Notes under the pieces: model-generated
Seen by the model: the letters and a program-made list of their open reading frames with translations, nothing else
What the model was told of the DNA's origin: nothing
Database searches by the model: none
Program-made: the position numbers and the translations under genes
Shown: positions 17,321-25,282 of the stretch, one piece after another
Layout: every line of letters starts with the position of its first letter
Numbering within the stretch: position 1 is the stretch's first letter
Assembly: GCA_900317125.1 (NCBI GenBank)
Contig: ONFR01000004.1
Span: forward strand, 124,001-188,000
DNA length: 64,000 bases
Direction: 5' to 3'
DNA from: an uncultured Bacteroidales bacterium
Lineage (GTDB): Bacteria > Bacteroidota > Bacteroidia > Bacteroidales > P3

Positions 17321-18514
17321 ATGAAACGCTATATACACCCGTTCCCATTCCTTCTTGTCGTCACACTGTTCTGCCTTCTTACAGGCTGCACTAAAGAACC
17401 CGTCCCCAGCCCCGACAGCCACAACGATGAAGCTTACATCATCGACTCGGTGCACTACGCATCCGACCACATGATGGCCTACAACTTCGTCTACCCCTCA
17501 ACCGACCCCGACGGCAACCCCGTGATGCTCTCCGGCACCATCACCCTTGGCGACAAAATCGTTCGCCATCAGCCCGCCAAAGGGCTGGCTCTCTACAATC
17601 ACTTCACCGTCTATCGTGCCGACCAATGCCCCTCGCGTGGCGACCTCAGCATCCAGAAAGTCATGGCTCGCAGTCCCCTCATCACCATCTCCCCCGACTA
17701 CTACGGCTTCGGCATCACCGAGTCCAAGCCGCAGGCCTATTGCATCTCTGCCGCCAACGCCCAGAGCAGCGTCGATGCACTCATTGCCGCCCGCAAACTT
17801 CTCACCGACATGGGCTACTGCTGGGAGAGCCACCTCTTCAACTGCGGCTATTCCCAAGGTGGACAGACCGCCATGGGTGTCGTCAGGCTCGTTGCTGAAC
17901 ATTATCCCGACATCCATTTCGACTATACCTTTGCCGGAGCAGGATCCTACGACATCCCCGCCACCTACCGTCAGTTCATTCTGGACTCCATTTCCGGAAT
18001 GCCCTCCACAGTCATCAGCGTCCTGCTGGCCTACAACCATTTCTTCCACCTCGGTATCCCGCGCGACAGCATCTTCATCGAGCCCCTCCTCAGCCACATC
18101 GACGACTGGGTGCTCAGCAAACGCTACACCCGTCAGGAAATCGACGCCTTTGTCGGCACACTCTTCGTGGCCGACTACGTCACACCCTCCATGCTCGACC
18201 TCCAGTCCTCCATCTCACGACGATTAATCGCCACCATGCAGACCGACAACCTGTGCCAAGGCTGGACACCACGTCCCCTCGAACCCATCTATCTCTTTCA
18301 CAACACACAGGACATCACCGTCCCAGCCGTCAACACAACCAATCTCTATAACTACCTCACCTCACACGGTGCCACCAACATCACGCTCGACATCGACGAT
18401 TACGGCAGCTCCGATGTGCTCCCCGCACACGAAACCGGTGCCATCTACTTCATGATGCACTCCGTCCAAACCATTGCCGACATCCTCGGCATCGAGCCAT
18501 GGAGCATTCTCTGA
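17321..18514 (+). CDS. lipase-like alpha/beta hydrolase lipoprotein
   Basis: 397 residues. Lipobox LLTGC gives lipidation near Cys24. The nucleophile elbow GYSQGG with serine as catalytic residue lies near residue 188 after SSVDALIAARKLLTDMGYC, and an aspartate and histidine are present late (IYLFHNTQDITVP, DVLPAHETG), as in secretory lipases and S9/lipase-like hydrolases. It likely hydrolyses an ester at the outer membrane or in the periplasm; substrate unknown. Stands alone, with a repeat-rich upstream region and a terminator just after. Confidence 0.82.
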   Translation: MKRYIHPFPFLLVVTLFCLLTGCTKEPVPSPDSHNDEAYIIDSVHYASDHMMAYNFVYPSTDPDGNPVMLSGTITLGDKIVRHQPAKGLALYNHFTVYRADQCPSRGDLSIQKVMARSPLITISPDYYGFGITESKPQAYCISAANAQSSVDALIAARKLLTDMGYCWESHLFNCGYSQGGQTAMGVVRLVAEHYPDIHFDYTFAGAGSYDIPATYRQFILDSISGMPSTVISVLLAYNHFFHLGIPRDSIFIEPLLSHIDDWVLSKRYTRQEIDAFVGTLFVADYVTPSMLDLQSSISRRLIATMQTDNLCQGWTPRPLEPIYLFHNTQDITVPAVNTTNLYNYLTSHGATNITLDIDDYGSSDVLPAHETGAIYFMMHSVQTIADILGIEPWSIL

Positions 18515-18535
18515 GTCACCCTGACATTCATAACA

Positions 18536-18567
18536 AAGAACCCCCGCCATCAACTTCGGGGCTTCTT
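18536..18567 (+). terminator. probable terminator after the lipase-like gene
   Basis: Stem 18536-18546 with 18557-18567 (AAGAACCCCCG against CGGGGCTTCTT, one C-C mismatch), 10-nt loop. Confidence 0.65.
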
Positions 18568-18570
18568 AAT

Positions 18571-18920
18571 CCCAAATCGGCCATTAGGGTTTATCCCAAA
18601 TCGGCCGTTAGGAAACCGAAAACTCCTACGGTTTAACTGCCGAATCGTGCAATGCACGAGGAAAACCCCTGCCCCATACCTTGTTCTGCCTACCCGCCCT
18701 GCGCCATGGAGCGGCAACGTTTTCCCCTCGCTACGGAGAGGGGCCGTTCAATCCTGTATCCTTATAGTATTGTTATAGCATCGTTACTCGATATGATAAC
18801 GGAAAACAAGCCGGGAAGCAGGCAATATCGAGCCGAGATTGAACGGCCCAAGTGGGCCGTGCGTGCCGTCAGCTGAGTGCGGTTATCCCGATTGATAAGT
18901 CGGCTAATGACCGATTTGGG
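18571..18920 (+). mobile_element. MITE-like repeat with terminal inverted repeats, copy A
   Basis: Left end CCCAAATCGGCCATTAG (18571-18587), repeated at 18595-18611; right end CTAATGACCGATTTGGG (18904-18920) is its reverse complement with one change. The interior from about 18598 is roughly 85% identical to the reverse complement of 55802-56199. It encodes no transposase. A 74-codon frame inside is kept between copies but has no other support. 18921-18977 is featureless. Confidence 0.8.
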
Positions 18921-18977
18921 TTCAATACAGCAGCAGATTTATTTGACAAGCTAATCAGTTTAACCAGCAAAAATCTG

Positions 18978-20204
18978 TCAAGCGATTTCAGGAAAACACA
19001 TCCACCTCCAAACGGGTATTGTCTCTATTGTATACCTGTCGACACAAGCCATATCACTCTGATTCATCGTTAGTATTACCCCCTTGTCCACTTGCAATTC
19101 ATTCATAGCAGCAACAAGTCCACCATACTCACGGTCTTGATTGTCTGTCTCCACCTCCTCACAAACCTGAATCAGCAGTTCAGGCTTCTGACTATCACAC
19201 ACGACAAAATCGCATTCATGACCATTATTGTTGTAGTAATAAATCTCACGTCCTTGGCGGTATAGTTCAACAAAAACCAGATTCTCCAACCGATGACCTC
19301 TGTCCTCAGAAAAGGACGGGGAAAGTATCGACTGTAGTCCCAAATCCACACAATACACCTTCTTCGGATTAACCAACTGCGATCGATAGGAGAAAGAGAA
19401 CCTTGGTACTGAAAAAAGCAGATATGCATTCTCCATATACGCCATATAATCCAGCACCGTCTTGGCCGATTTAACACGGATAGTCTGAGTCAGTTTGTTG
19501 CCGGTAATCAGATTACCCACATTACCCATTAAGAACGTCATCAGATTCTTCAACGATTGCTCATCTCTTAGGCCATAGCGGACAAGAATATCTCTATACA
19601 ACACATCCACTGCCAAATCCGAAAGCAATTCTTTTCTTTCAGTCTGCAAATAGGCCGGGAATCCGCCCAACTGCATATACTGGTTCAAACTATCTTCACC
19701 AGCCTGCAACTTCTTGTATCCAATAAATTCGGAATATGAAAATGGCATCAACCTGTGGCTGATATGCCTGCCCGTCATTCTTGTTCCCAACTCGCGACTC
19801 AACATCGAAGCATTAGAACCTGTCACAACAATCTTATTGTGCGCGTCAATCCTGCTCCTTACGTATGACTCCCAACCTGCCACTACCTGTATCTCGTCAA
19901 AGAATAGATAGTGTGCACCCGACTGCTTTATCTCTTCGTCAAGTGTCCGGAAATCTTCTATCGTAAAACCAAACAAAGCAGGTGTGTCAAAATTCAAATA
20001 AAACGAATCCTCCGCATACCGCTGCATCAATTGTTCCACCAACGTACTCTTTCCGCAACGTCGTATGCCAGTGATGATATCAGCATATTGAGGATGCTGC
20101 AAATCAATTTTCCCAAGCAATTGACGTGGAAAAGTATCGGTATTAGATAATACATTTTCTCTCTGACTTATAACTGTTTGCGCTATATCCTGCCGTTTTA
20201 TCAT
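18978..20204 (-). CDS. ATP-binding protein, AAA plus DUF4143 type
   Basis: 408 residues. Walker A GIRRCGKST at 46-54, Walker B YLFFDEIQ at 99-106, and a sensor-type TGSNASML. The C-terminal half has FSYSEF, GGFPAYL, NLITGNKLTQTIRV, a KVYCVDLGL stretch and LENLVFVELYRQG followed by YYNNNGHECDFVV, the DUF4143 pattern with a restriction-endonuclease-like EXK-like core. Members are common, mobile, stand-alone genes of unknown role. It lies next to the MITE-like element and is AT-rich like the two genes upstream of it. A promoter box lies at 20221. Confidence 0.88.
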   Translation of the reverse strand: MIKRQDIAQTVISQRENVLSNTDTFPRQLLGKIDLQHPQYADIITGIRRCGKSTLVEQLMQRYAEDSFYLNFDTPALFGFTIEDFRTLDEEIKQSGAHYLFFDEIQVVAGWESYVRSRIDAHNKIVVTGSNASMLSRELGTRMTGRHISHRLMPFSYSEFIGYKKLQAGEDSLNQYMQLGGFPAYLQTERKELLSDLAVDVLYRDILVRYGLRDEQSLKNLMTFLMGNVGNLITGNKLTQTIRVKSAKTVLDYMAYMENAYLLFSVPRFSFSYRSQLVNPKKVYCVDLGLQSILSPSFSEDRGHRLENLVFVELYRQGREIYYYNNNGHECDFVVCDSQKPELLIQVCEEVETDNQDREYGGLVAAMNELQVDKGVILTMNQSDMACVDRYTIETIPVWRWMCFPEIA

Positions 20205-20220
20205 ATCTTACATTTTTTTG

Positions 20221-20228
20221 CAAAGATA
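20221..20228 (-). promoter_or_regulatory. -7 box of the AAA/DUF4143 gene
   Basis: TATCTTTG on the minus strand, 17 bp before the start at 20204. A TTTTG about 20 bp upstream on that strand abuts the large inverted repeat at 20252. Confidence 0.75.
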
Positions 20229-20251
20229 CAAATAATAATCCAAACCAACAA

Positions 20252-20299
20252 AAGTTTTAATTGCTAATTAAAACTTCTTTTAATTAGCAATTAAAACTT
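20252..20299. repeat. perfect 22-bp inverted repeat with CTTC loop
   Basis: Left arm 20252-20273, right arm 20278-20299, fully complementary and AT-rich. Each arm is itself nearly palindromic (TTTTAATTGCTAATTAAAA). It lies between the stop of the 460-residue gene and the promoter of the AAA gene, so it may end the first transcript, bind a regulator of the second, or both. Confidence 0.85.
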
Positions 20300-20321
20300 A
20301 CGCAAACCAATAATCTTAGCT

Positions 20322-21704
20322 TTAATGCCTCAATCTAAAGTAATCATCATAACATTCATTAACCCTATTAAGAATATCCACACGTTCATTTTCAATGAAA
20401 GACATAACATATTTGTTTTGCAATTCTGGTTTGTTGATTAATTCCCATCTCAGCTCTTGAAAAGCGTATTTTGCCCATGCTATCCATTGAGGGTAGTTTA
20501 TTGCCATTGGGTTTCGGGTAAAAACAATTTTACCTGCGTTAACCGCAGTAGCTCCAGAATGAGCAATAAAAAGCATTGTATCAAGCTTTGGTTTCTTTAT
20601 TTTAGATTTGGAACCTATAGTCACAGGAATAGAATCTTTTATTGAATACCCTTGAGACAAACGTTTCACAGCCCATGAAAAACGAACTATTATTTCTGTC
20701 ACCATAACGGGAATGGACATTGAGCAAAAATGAATGAAATCATACCCCTCATAGTACATTCCCTGAACAATCTCAGCTATTGTTTGATCTTCTTCTCCTA
20801 TACTACCAAATTGAAATAAATTGAACAATCCCATAAGCGGTACTGGCAATCCCATACTGGTGGTCACATCTGATTTCAAATGTCTAAATTGTTTTCCTAA
20901 TGCTTCGAATAAAGAAGTCTCTTTACGCCCTGAATATTCATCTATAACTTGAATCACTATTTTTCCCTTCTTATCTATTGTTGTCATCGTACCACTAAGA
21001 ATATCCATAACACCAACAAAGAATCCCAAAAGTGGGTCATGACCTAACTGTAACAATCTGTGATATTGTGGGGAAAGGCCTTCTACATAAACCTTTGTAT
21101 TTCTATTATCTTGTGCATCATAAGGTGTCTTTGTTCTAGCTTTTTCTCCAAGTTTTTTCATATCTTCTTCAGGATATTTCTTATCGAAATAATCACGAAT
21201 ATAGTTAGACAATGGTCCCGCTTTTAGCCCAGACTTTGTCTTTTCAGGTATGCCAACAAGAAGAATATCCATGGCTGCTGATACTATTGCTGCTACTGCA
21301 CAAATTGTCCAATCTAATTCGTCAAGTTTAAAAACGGAGTTGAATTGCTCGTTTAACGTTTCAATGTACCTCTTATTATCAAGTAACTCATCCTTAGAAA
21401 AAAGGTCTTCAATTTTAGCCACTTCTCCTTTATTATGTTTTTCAGCTTCTGCGCATAAACTGTCCCAATCTGGCAGGGTGGCATTGATTCCTGCTAGAAT
21501 TGGTTCATCTGCGGATTCTCTAGATCTGTCTTTTGCATTTTTAATAGACTCTACATATCCAAGAGAATTAAGAACCTTCTCTGACTCATTAATACTTTCC
21601 TCTATGACACCCTGTACTCCCGTAAGTGTTCCCTTCAACTCGTTTAATTGAATATCTTGATAAGAAAGAACATTGATTACGTTTTGTTCTTCTTTTTGTA
21701 CCAT
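20322..21704 (-). CDS. unrecognised 460-residue protein, probably membrane-associated
   Basis: 460 residues. Residues 1-130 are charged and helical; 131-152 are a hydrophobic segment (ICAVAAIVSAAMDILLVGI). The middle and C-terminal part has GHDPLLGFFVGVMDILSGTM near 221-240, MGLPVPLMGLFNLFQFGSIG, EIVQGMYYEGYDFIHFCSM and FIAHSGATAVNAGKI followed by NPMAINYPQWIAWAKYAF. I recall relatives with GHDPxLGFxxGVxDI in accessory regions of many bacteria, always unnamed. No catalytic motif. It follows the glycine-rich membrane gene by 5 bp and is AT-rich, so the pair looks like a transferred two-gene cassette. Confidence 0.8.
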   Translation of the reverse strand: MVQKEEQNVINVLSYQDIQLNELKGTLTGVQGVIEESINESEKVLNSLGYVESIKNAKDRSRESADEPILAGINATLPDWDSLCAEAEKHNKGEVAKIEDLFSKDELLDNKRYIETLNEQFNSVFKLDELDWTICAVAAIVSAAMDILLVGIPEKTKSGLKAGPLSNYIRDYFDKKYPEEDMKKLGEKARTKTPYDAQDNRNTKVYVEGLSPQYHRLLQLGHDPLLGFFVGVMDILSGTMTTIDKKGKIVIQVIDEYSGRKETSLFEALGKQFRHLKSDVTTSMGLPVPLMGLFNLFQFGSIGEEDQTIAEIVQGMYYEGYDFIHFCSMSIPVMVTEIIVRFSWAVKRLSQGYSIKDSIPVTIGSKSKIKKPKLDTMLFIAHSGATAVNAGKIVFTRNPMAINYPQWIAWAKYAFQELRWELINKPELQNKYVMSFIENERVDILNRVNECYDDYFRLRH

Positions 21705-21709
21705 ATTAT

Positions 21710-22240
21710 TTATTGTTCAAGATCAGATTTCAGCTCTTTTATAGCTTGTGTTAAAAGAATATTGAGTCGGTTAAGATAATCAGCCCTATCTTTTGTAATA
21801 TTGACATCTTTTTTCAACTCCTCAATTATAGCTTGATGCTTCTGTAATGCAAGATTATAAAGACGTTGCCGTTCTTGGGCTAATTTATTTTCATTGTGTT
21901 TTCTTACTATTGCATAGCCACCTACTCCAAGAACTGCCACAGGTGCGGCAAGAACAAAAACACCTGCAACCATACCTCCACCAATAATTGCGCCAGCTGC
22001 AGCAAGCCCTGAAGTTATCCCAGCCGCACTTAATCCTGTAACACTACCACCAAAGAATAGAGCCGCAAAACTTGCTGCCCCTCCTACTGCTGCTCCACCT
22101 GCACCAGCAAGAGCTTCGGGAATCGCACTTTGAACACCAGTTCTGTTTTTGTCTTTCTGAGCCTCATCGACTTCATTAATTACTCTTTCAACGTTTTTCA
22201 ATGAATCTAAAGGCTCAAAGTTTTTCTTCTTATTTGCCAT
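21710..22240 (-). CDS. small glycine-zipper-like membrane protein
   Basis: 176 residues: a charged N-terminal 35, a Gly/Ala-rich hydrophobic block at about 43-110 with GGAAVGGAA, FFGGSVTGLSAAG and AIIGGGMVAGVF (glycine spacing suited to tight helix packing), a basic residue cluster (IVRKHNENK), and a C-terminal coiled-coil-like helix to 176. This is the layout of small membrane proteins that oligomerise; a pore or channel effector is possible but not shown. It is the first gene of the cassette, 5 bp before the 460-residue gene, behind a 300-nt leader. Confidence 0.75.
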   Translation of the reverse strand: MANKKKNFEPLDSLKNVERVINEVDEAQKDKNRTGVQSAIPEALAGAGGAAVGGAASFAALFFGGSVTGLSAAGITSGLAAAGAIIGGGMVAGVFVLAAPVAVLGVGGYAIVRKHNENKLAQERQRLYNLALQKHQAIIEELKKDVNITKDRADYLNRLNILLTQAIKELKSDLEQ

Positions 22241-22540
22241 TATACCTTTAATTTATGTTCCGACCCTCCAACGGAATATTAAACTTAAACAATAAGAAAA
22301 GGCATGAGGTTATGTGCTCATGTCCGTCTACTTGTAGGCATCGCCAAACGCCTTTGCTGGAACGAATCGCTGGGGAACATATCTCACGCCTGATTATATG
22401 CCTTAGGCGTGAACCTATTGCATACACACCAAGCGAAAGCATAAATGTTCATCCTCCAGCTTGAATTTGGCGATTTTACAAGTAAGGACAATTTACAATG
22501 CTTTTCTTGCTTACCGCTTACTTTACTCATGTAAGCGACT
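22241..22540 (-). ncRNA. structured-looking leader or small RNA upstream of the membrane cassette
   Basis: Lies between the minus-strand -7 box at 22542 and the start at 22240. Written 5' to 3' on the minus strand it begins with a 7-bp hairpin (CGCTTAC at 22537-22531 with GTAAGCG at 22521-22515). It later has an 8-bp hairpin TCACGCCT / AGGCGTGA and a hairpin GGACATGAG / CTCATGCC with one bulged A. A 64-codon frame (22248-22442) crosses these helices and is probably not real. No Rfam family recognised. Confidence 0.5.
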
Positions 22541-22541
22541 G

Positions 22542-22549
22542 CAAAGATA
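22542..22549 (-). promoter_or_regulatory. -7 box driving the leader and cassette
   Basis: TATCTTTG on the minus strand, about 300 bp before the first coding start, preceded on that strand by AAAAAAGTTG. Confidence 0.75.
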
Positions 22550-22600
22550 CAACTTTTTTCTCAAATATGTAAAAAACTCTCTCGTATCAGCAAAAAGTTG

Positions 22601-22608
22601 TATCTTTG
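22601..22608 (+). promoter_or_regulatory. -7 box of the YdeI-like gene
   Basis: TATCTTTG preceded by CAAAAAGTTG; 31 bp before the start at 22640. Divergent from the box at 22542. Confidence 0.75.
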
Positions 22609-22639
22609 CAGCATGTTTTGACATTGAATCCCGCCGTTA

Positions 22640-22987
22640 ATGGAGATAGATATTCTTTTGGAATACAATGACCGTAATCAGCTACGTCAGTGGCTGGAGG
22701 AAAACCACACCTCTACACATCACTGCTGGGTGGTTACCTATCGGGGCAAAGTTCCTAAACCCAACGCACTCCCCTACCTCACCGTTGTTGAGGAGGCTCT
22801 CTGTTTCGGTTGGATTGATTCCACCCTCAAGCGACTGCCAGACGGACGACTGGCACAACGCATTTCCCCAAGAAGGAAAAACAGCCATTGGACAGAACGG
22901 AACCTCGCCCGAGTCAGCAACCTGGAACAACGAGGTCTGATGACCCCAGCCGGTATACAAGCCGCTGCAAGAAACAAAAACAATTAA
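22640..22987 (+). CDS. YdeI/OmdA-type protein, C-terminally short
   Basis: 115 residues. RQWLEENHTSTHHCWVVTYR, YLTVVEEALCFGWIDSTLKR, RLAQRISPRRKNSHWTERNL and LMTPAGIQAA are the N-terminal half of YdeI-type (bacteriocin-protection/OmdA-like) proteins. Family members as I recall run to about 190 residues with a second, helical OmdA domain; here the frame stops right after the first, at RNKNN. No downstream remnant was found, so it is a stable short form or a truncation. The lipoprotein metallohydrolase gene follows after 14 bp and probably shares the transcript. Confidence 0.78.
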   Translation: MEIDILLEYNDRNQLRQWLEENHTSTHHCWVVTYRGKVPKPNALPYLTVVEEALCFGWIDSTLKRLPDGRLAQRISPRRKNSHWTERNLARVSNLEQRGLMTPAGIQAAARNKNN

Positions 22988-23001
22988 AAATCAACAATAC
23001 C

Positions 23002-23907
23002 ATGAAAAGAAACATTATCAAAGCCACCGCTGCCATTCTGTCATTATTCTGTGCCGCATGCGGCCCGAACAGCAGCCAAACCGAACCAGCCGACACAAGT
23101 GCCGTGCAAGGCTTCACCTCCAATATTGAAGGCGTTACCGTTAAAGACGGCATATCAAAATACTATCTCAATGGCGAATGCACCATTGATAGCGATGTAA
23201 TCATCGGCATACAAGACCGCGCCAGCGAGATGTCTATCGACCTGTTTAAAGGCTCCTACAACGACAGCCTTCTTCAAGCCCTGCTCCCCGAAGGTGGCTC
23301 AAAGTCAGCCATCAACGTCTTCCTGTTTAGCAGCCTACAGCATAATATCCTCTTCGACGCAGGACTCGGCACCCAATCGGGGGGTGCGCTCATGGACAAA
23401 CTGGATACACTCTGTCTGAAACCCACAGACATCGACGCCGTATGCCTCACCCACCTCCATGGCGACCACATCGGCGGACTGCTCGCTGGTGGAAAAGCCG
23501 CCTTCCCCAAAGCAACCCTATACCTCTCGCAAAAAGAGTATGATGCCTGGAGCGACCAAGGCTCCATGTCCAAACAGAACGACTTATGGAAACAGGTGCA
23601 GTCGGCCTACAAGGGACGCATCAAGACCTTTGCCGACCGCGACACCATCATTGATGGCCTAGTTGCAACCATCCCGGCTCCCGGCCACACTCCCGGCCAT
23701 ACGGTCTATCAAGTAGGCAACTGCCTCATTGCCGGCGACATCATCCATTCCGAAGACCTCCAGCTTCAGCACCCCGACTTCTGCGCCAGATACGACAACG
23801 ACCCCGCCGCTGCTGTCAAGACAAGAAAAGAAATTCTACAATACGCATCCACCAACAGACTCCTGTTTTGCGACGCCCACTGCTACGACCACTTCATCCA
23901 GCTATAA
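23002..23907 (+). CDS. lipoprotein metallo-beta-lactamase-fold hydrolase
   Basis: 301 residues from ATG 23002. Lipobox FCAAC. The metal site HLHGDHIGG (H151, H153, D155, H156) is followed by PAPGHTPGHTVYQ, IAGDIIH and a last FCDAHCYDH, the full ligand set of the MBL fold. Close to quorum-quenching and general MBL hydrolases; the substrate is unknown. An upstream in-frame extension to 22888 overlaps the YdeI-like gene and is rejected because the signal peptide begins at 23002. A terminator follows at 23958. Confidence 0.9.
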   Translation: MKRNIIKATAAILSLFCAACGPNSSQTEPADTSAVQGFTSNIEGVTVKDGISKYYLNGECTIDSDVIIGIQDRASEMSIDLFKGSYNDSLLQALLPEGGSKSAINVFLFSSLQHNILFDAGLGTQSGGALMDKLDTLCLKPTDIDAVCLTHLHGDHIGGLLAGGKAAFPKATLYLSQKEYDAWSDQGSMSKQNDLWKQVQSAYKGRIKTFADRDTIIDGLVATIPAPGHTPGHTVYQVGNCLIAGDIIHSEDLQLQHPDFCARYDNDPAAAVKTRKEILQYASTNRLLFCDAHCYDHFIQL

Positions 23908-23957
23908 ACCCACTTACACCTAACTCGGAGTAAAAGAACTCCGGCAGAAGAACGTCA

Positions 23958-23990
23958 AAAGCCCGGGCGAGATCTTCTCGTCCGGGCTTT
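23958..23990. terminator. bidirectional terminator
   Basis: AAAGCCCGG-G-CGAGA stem with TCTCG-T-CCGGGCTTT, 3-nt loop, between two convergent genes; A and T tracts on both sides. Confidence 0.88.
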
Positions 23991-24015
23991 ATGTTTATTT
24001 CTGTCCCACTATGCG

Positions 24016-24882
24016 TCACTGCTTGCGGGAGAGTGCTTCCGCAAAGATTTCTTTGCCGTAGGGGGTGAGTGTGGCGTTTGCTTCTAGCCATGCAACGGGC
24101 ATCTCGACAAAGAGCATGCCACAAGCATAGCACTGCACACTGTAGATGTTGTAAAAGGCCGTGATAGTGGTCCGGTTGCTGTCGATGGTGAAGCCGTCGG
24201 GCGGCGGCAGCCGGTGTTGATATTCGCCGTCGATACATTCTGCAGTGTTGCCATTCTCACGATTTGACGGCACCTCGTCAAGCGCACGGAGCAGCAGCCG
24301 ACCGAGGTCGGTGGTGTCCATCAGGTCACACAATCGAACAATGCGGTCAGTGGCGCGATCCACTATCAACGTGCTGTAGCCATAGGTGCCGTGTGCGGCA
24401 TAGGCCACATTATGCTCATCGTTTACCGAGAAATGCAGCAGGTTGCCGTCCTGCCTCACTTCGCCTTTGACCGTGGCATAGTTATGGGGGAAAAAGCGCA
24501 CAGAATCGAGTTTGCGACGTTGAAGCGCATCGCCTTGGGGAAAGAGCTCGTCATCTTCCACCCATGTACGGGCAAGGAACTGCCTACCGGCTTCCTGCAA
24601 AGTGGTGGAGGTACTGTCACCAAAAGCCATCAGACTGAGCTCAGCACGGACTTGTGGTGAAAAACCACTGAGGTCAGGCCAAGCAAGGGTGAATTCGTTC
24701 TCCACGTCGAGGTATACATCATCAAGCAGGGGAAGCTTTTCGAGAGCTTTGATTTCGAAACAACTTTTGCCTTTGATCATGTGGATGGGCAGGGTCTGAA
24801 AAGATTCTTCCTGGGGAGTTGGCTGGTGGCAGGCAACAAGCAGCAGTATTGCTGCAATAGAAGTGAATGTCAACTTTTTCAT
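24016..24882 (-). CDS. RsiV-like (DUF3298) lipoprotein
   Basis: 288 residues. Lipobox LLVAC near residue 18. Mature part has FSVNDEHNVAYAAHGTYGYS, TLIVDRATDRIVRLCDLMD and late PPPDGFTIDSNRTTITAFYN with MPVAWLE, which resemble the DUF4163/DUF3298 (RsiV-type) layout: a body whose strand-helix pattern ends in a short predicted-extracytoplasmic domain. Role unknown; in other bacteria such proteins bind lysozyme or act as anti-sigma factors, but no sigma gene is adjacent here. Likely downstream of the cupin gene in one transcript (34-bp gap). Confidence 0.65.
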   Translation of the reverse strand: MKKLTFTSIAAILLLVACHQPTPQEESFQTLPIHMIKGKSCFEIKALEKLPLLDDVYLDVENEFTLAWPDLSGFSPQVRAELSLMAFGDSTSTTLQEAGRQFLARTWVEDDELFPQGDALQRRKLDSVRFFPHNYATVKGEVRQDGNLLHFSVNDEHNVAYAAHGTYGYSTLIVDRATDRIVRLCDLMDTTDLGRLLLRALDEVPSNRENGNTAECIDGEYQHRLPPPDGFTIDSNRTTITAFYNIYSVQCYACGMLFVEMPVAWLEANATLTPYGKEIFAEALSRKQ

Positions 24883-24916
24883 AGTAGTTATTTATTGTAA
24901 AGGTTCAACCAGTGTG

Positions 24917-25249
24917 CTATTGTTCAGGAACGATGGCAAAATAGGTCAGTGGCTCGGTGGTGGAGGCGTTGATAAGACTGTGCGAATGGCCTTTGGGGCA
25001 GTAGTGGCACTGGCCAGGGCTGAGTAACTCTTCGCCGTCATCGTAAAGACAGCGGGCCTGTCCGCCGAGGATGTAGATCATCTCGCTGCTGGTGTCGTGG
25101 ATGTGGTAGCCGATGGTGCAGCCGGGGTCGAGACAGCCGAGCATGATTTTGTTCATTCCGTCGAAAAAGATGCGGGACTTGGTGTCACCTTCGCCGCCCT
25201 TGAAGTGGGGCATGACGCTTAATTCAATGTTTGAGAAGTCAATAACCAT
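24917..25249 (-). CDS. small cupin-domain protein
   Basis: 110 residues from ATG 25249; the longer frame to 25303 runs across the promoter box. A single cupin barrel: GCTIGYHIHDTSSEMIYILG supplies the first metal-binding motif (H...H...E) and YCPKGHSHSL the second. Likely binds a metal and a small metabolite or sugar; reaction unknown. First gene of a two-gene unit with the DUF3298 lipoprotein. Confidence 0.88.
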   Translation of the reverse strand: MVIDFSNIELSVMPHFKGGEGDTKSRIFFDGMNKIMLGCLDPGCTIGYHIHDTSSEMIYILGGQARCLYDDGEELLSPGQCHYCPKGHSHSLINASTTEPLTYFAIVPEQ

Positions 25250-25274
25250 GGTGTGTATGATGTTGTTTGAAAGA

Positions 25275-25282
25275 CAAAGATA
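25275..25282 (-). promoter_or_regulatory. -7 box of the cupin gene
   Basis: TATCTTTG on the minus strand, 26 bp before the chosen start. Confidence 0.75.

Noticed and set aside
18652..18876. 74-residue protein gene
   Set aside because: It lies entirely inside the repeat element, with no start context or family; the kept frame is recorded as a finding instead.
22248..22442. 64-codon minus frame as a leader peptide gene
   Set aside because: It crosses the three hairpins and has no ribosome-binding site. Kept only as an alternative reading of the leader.
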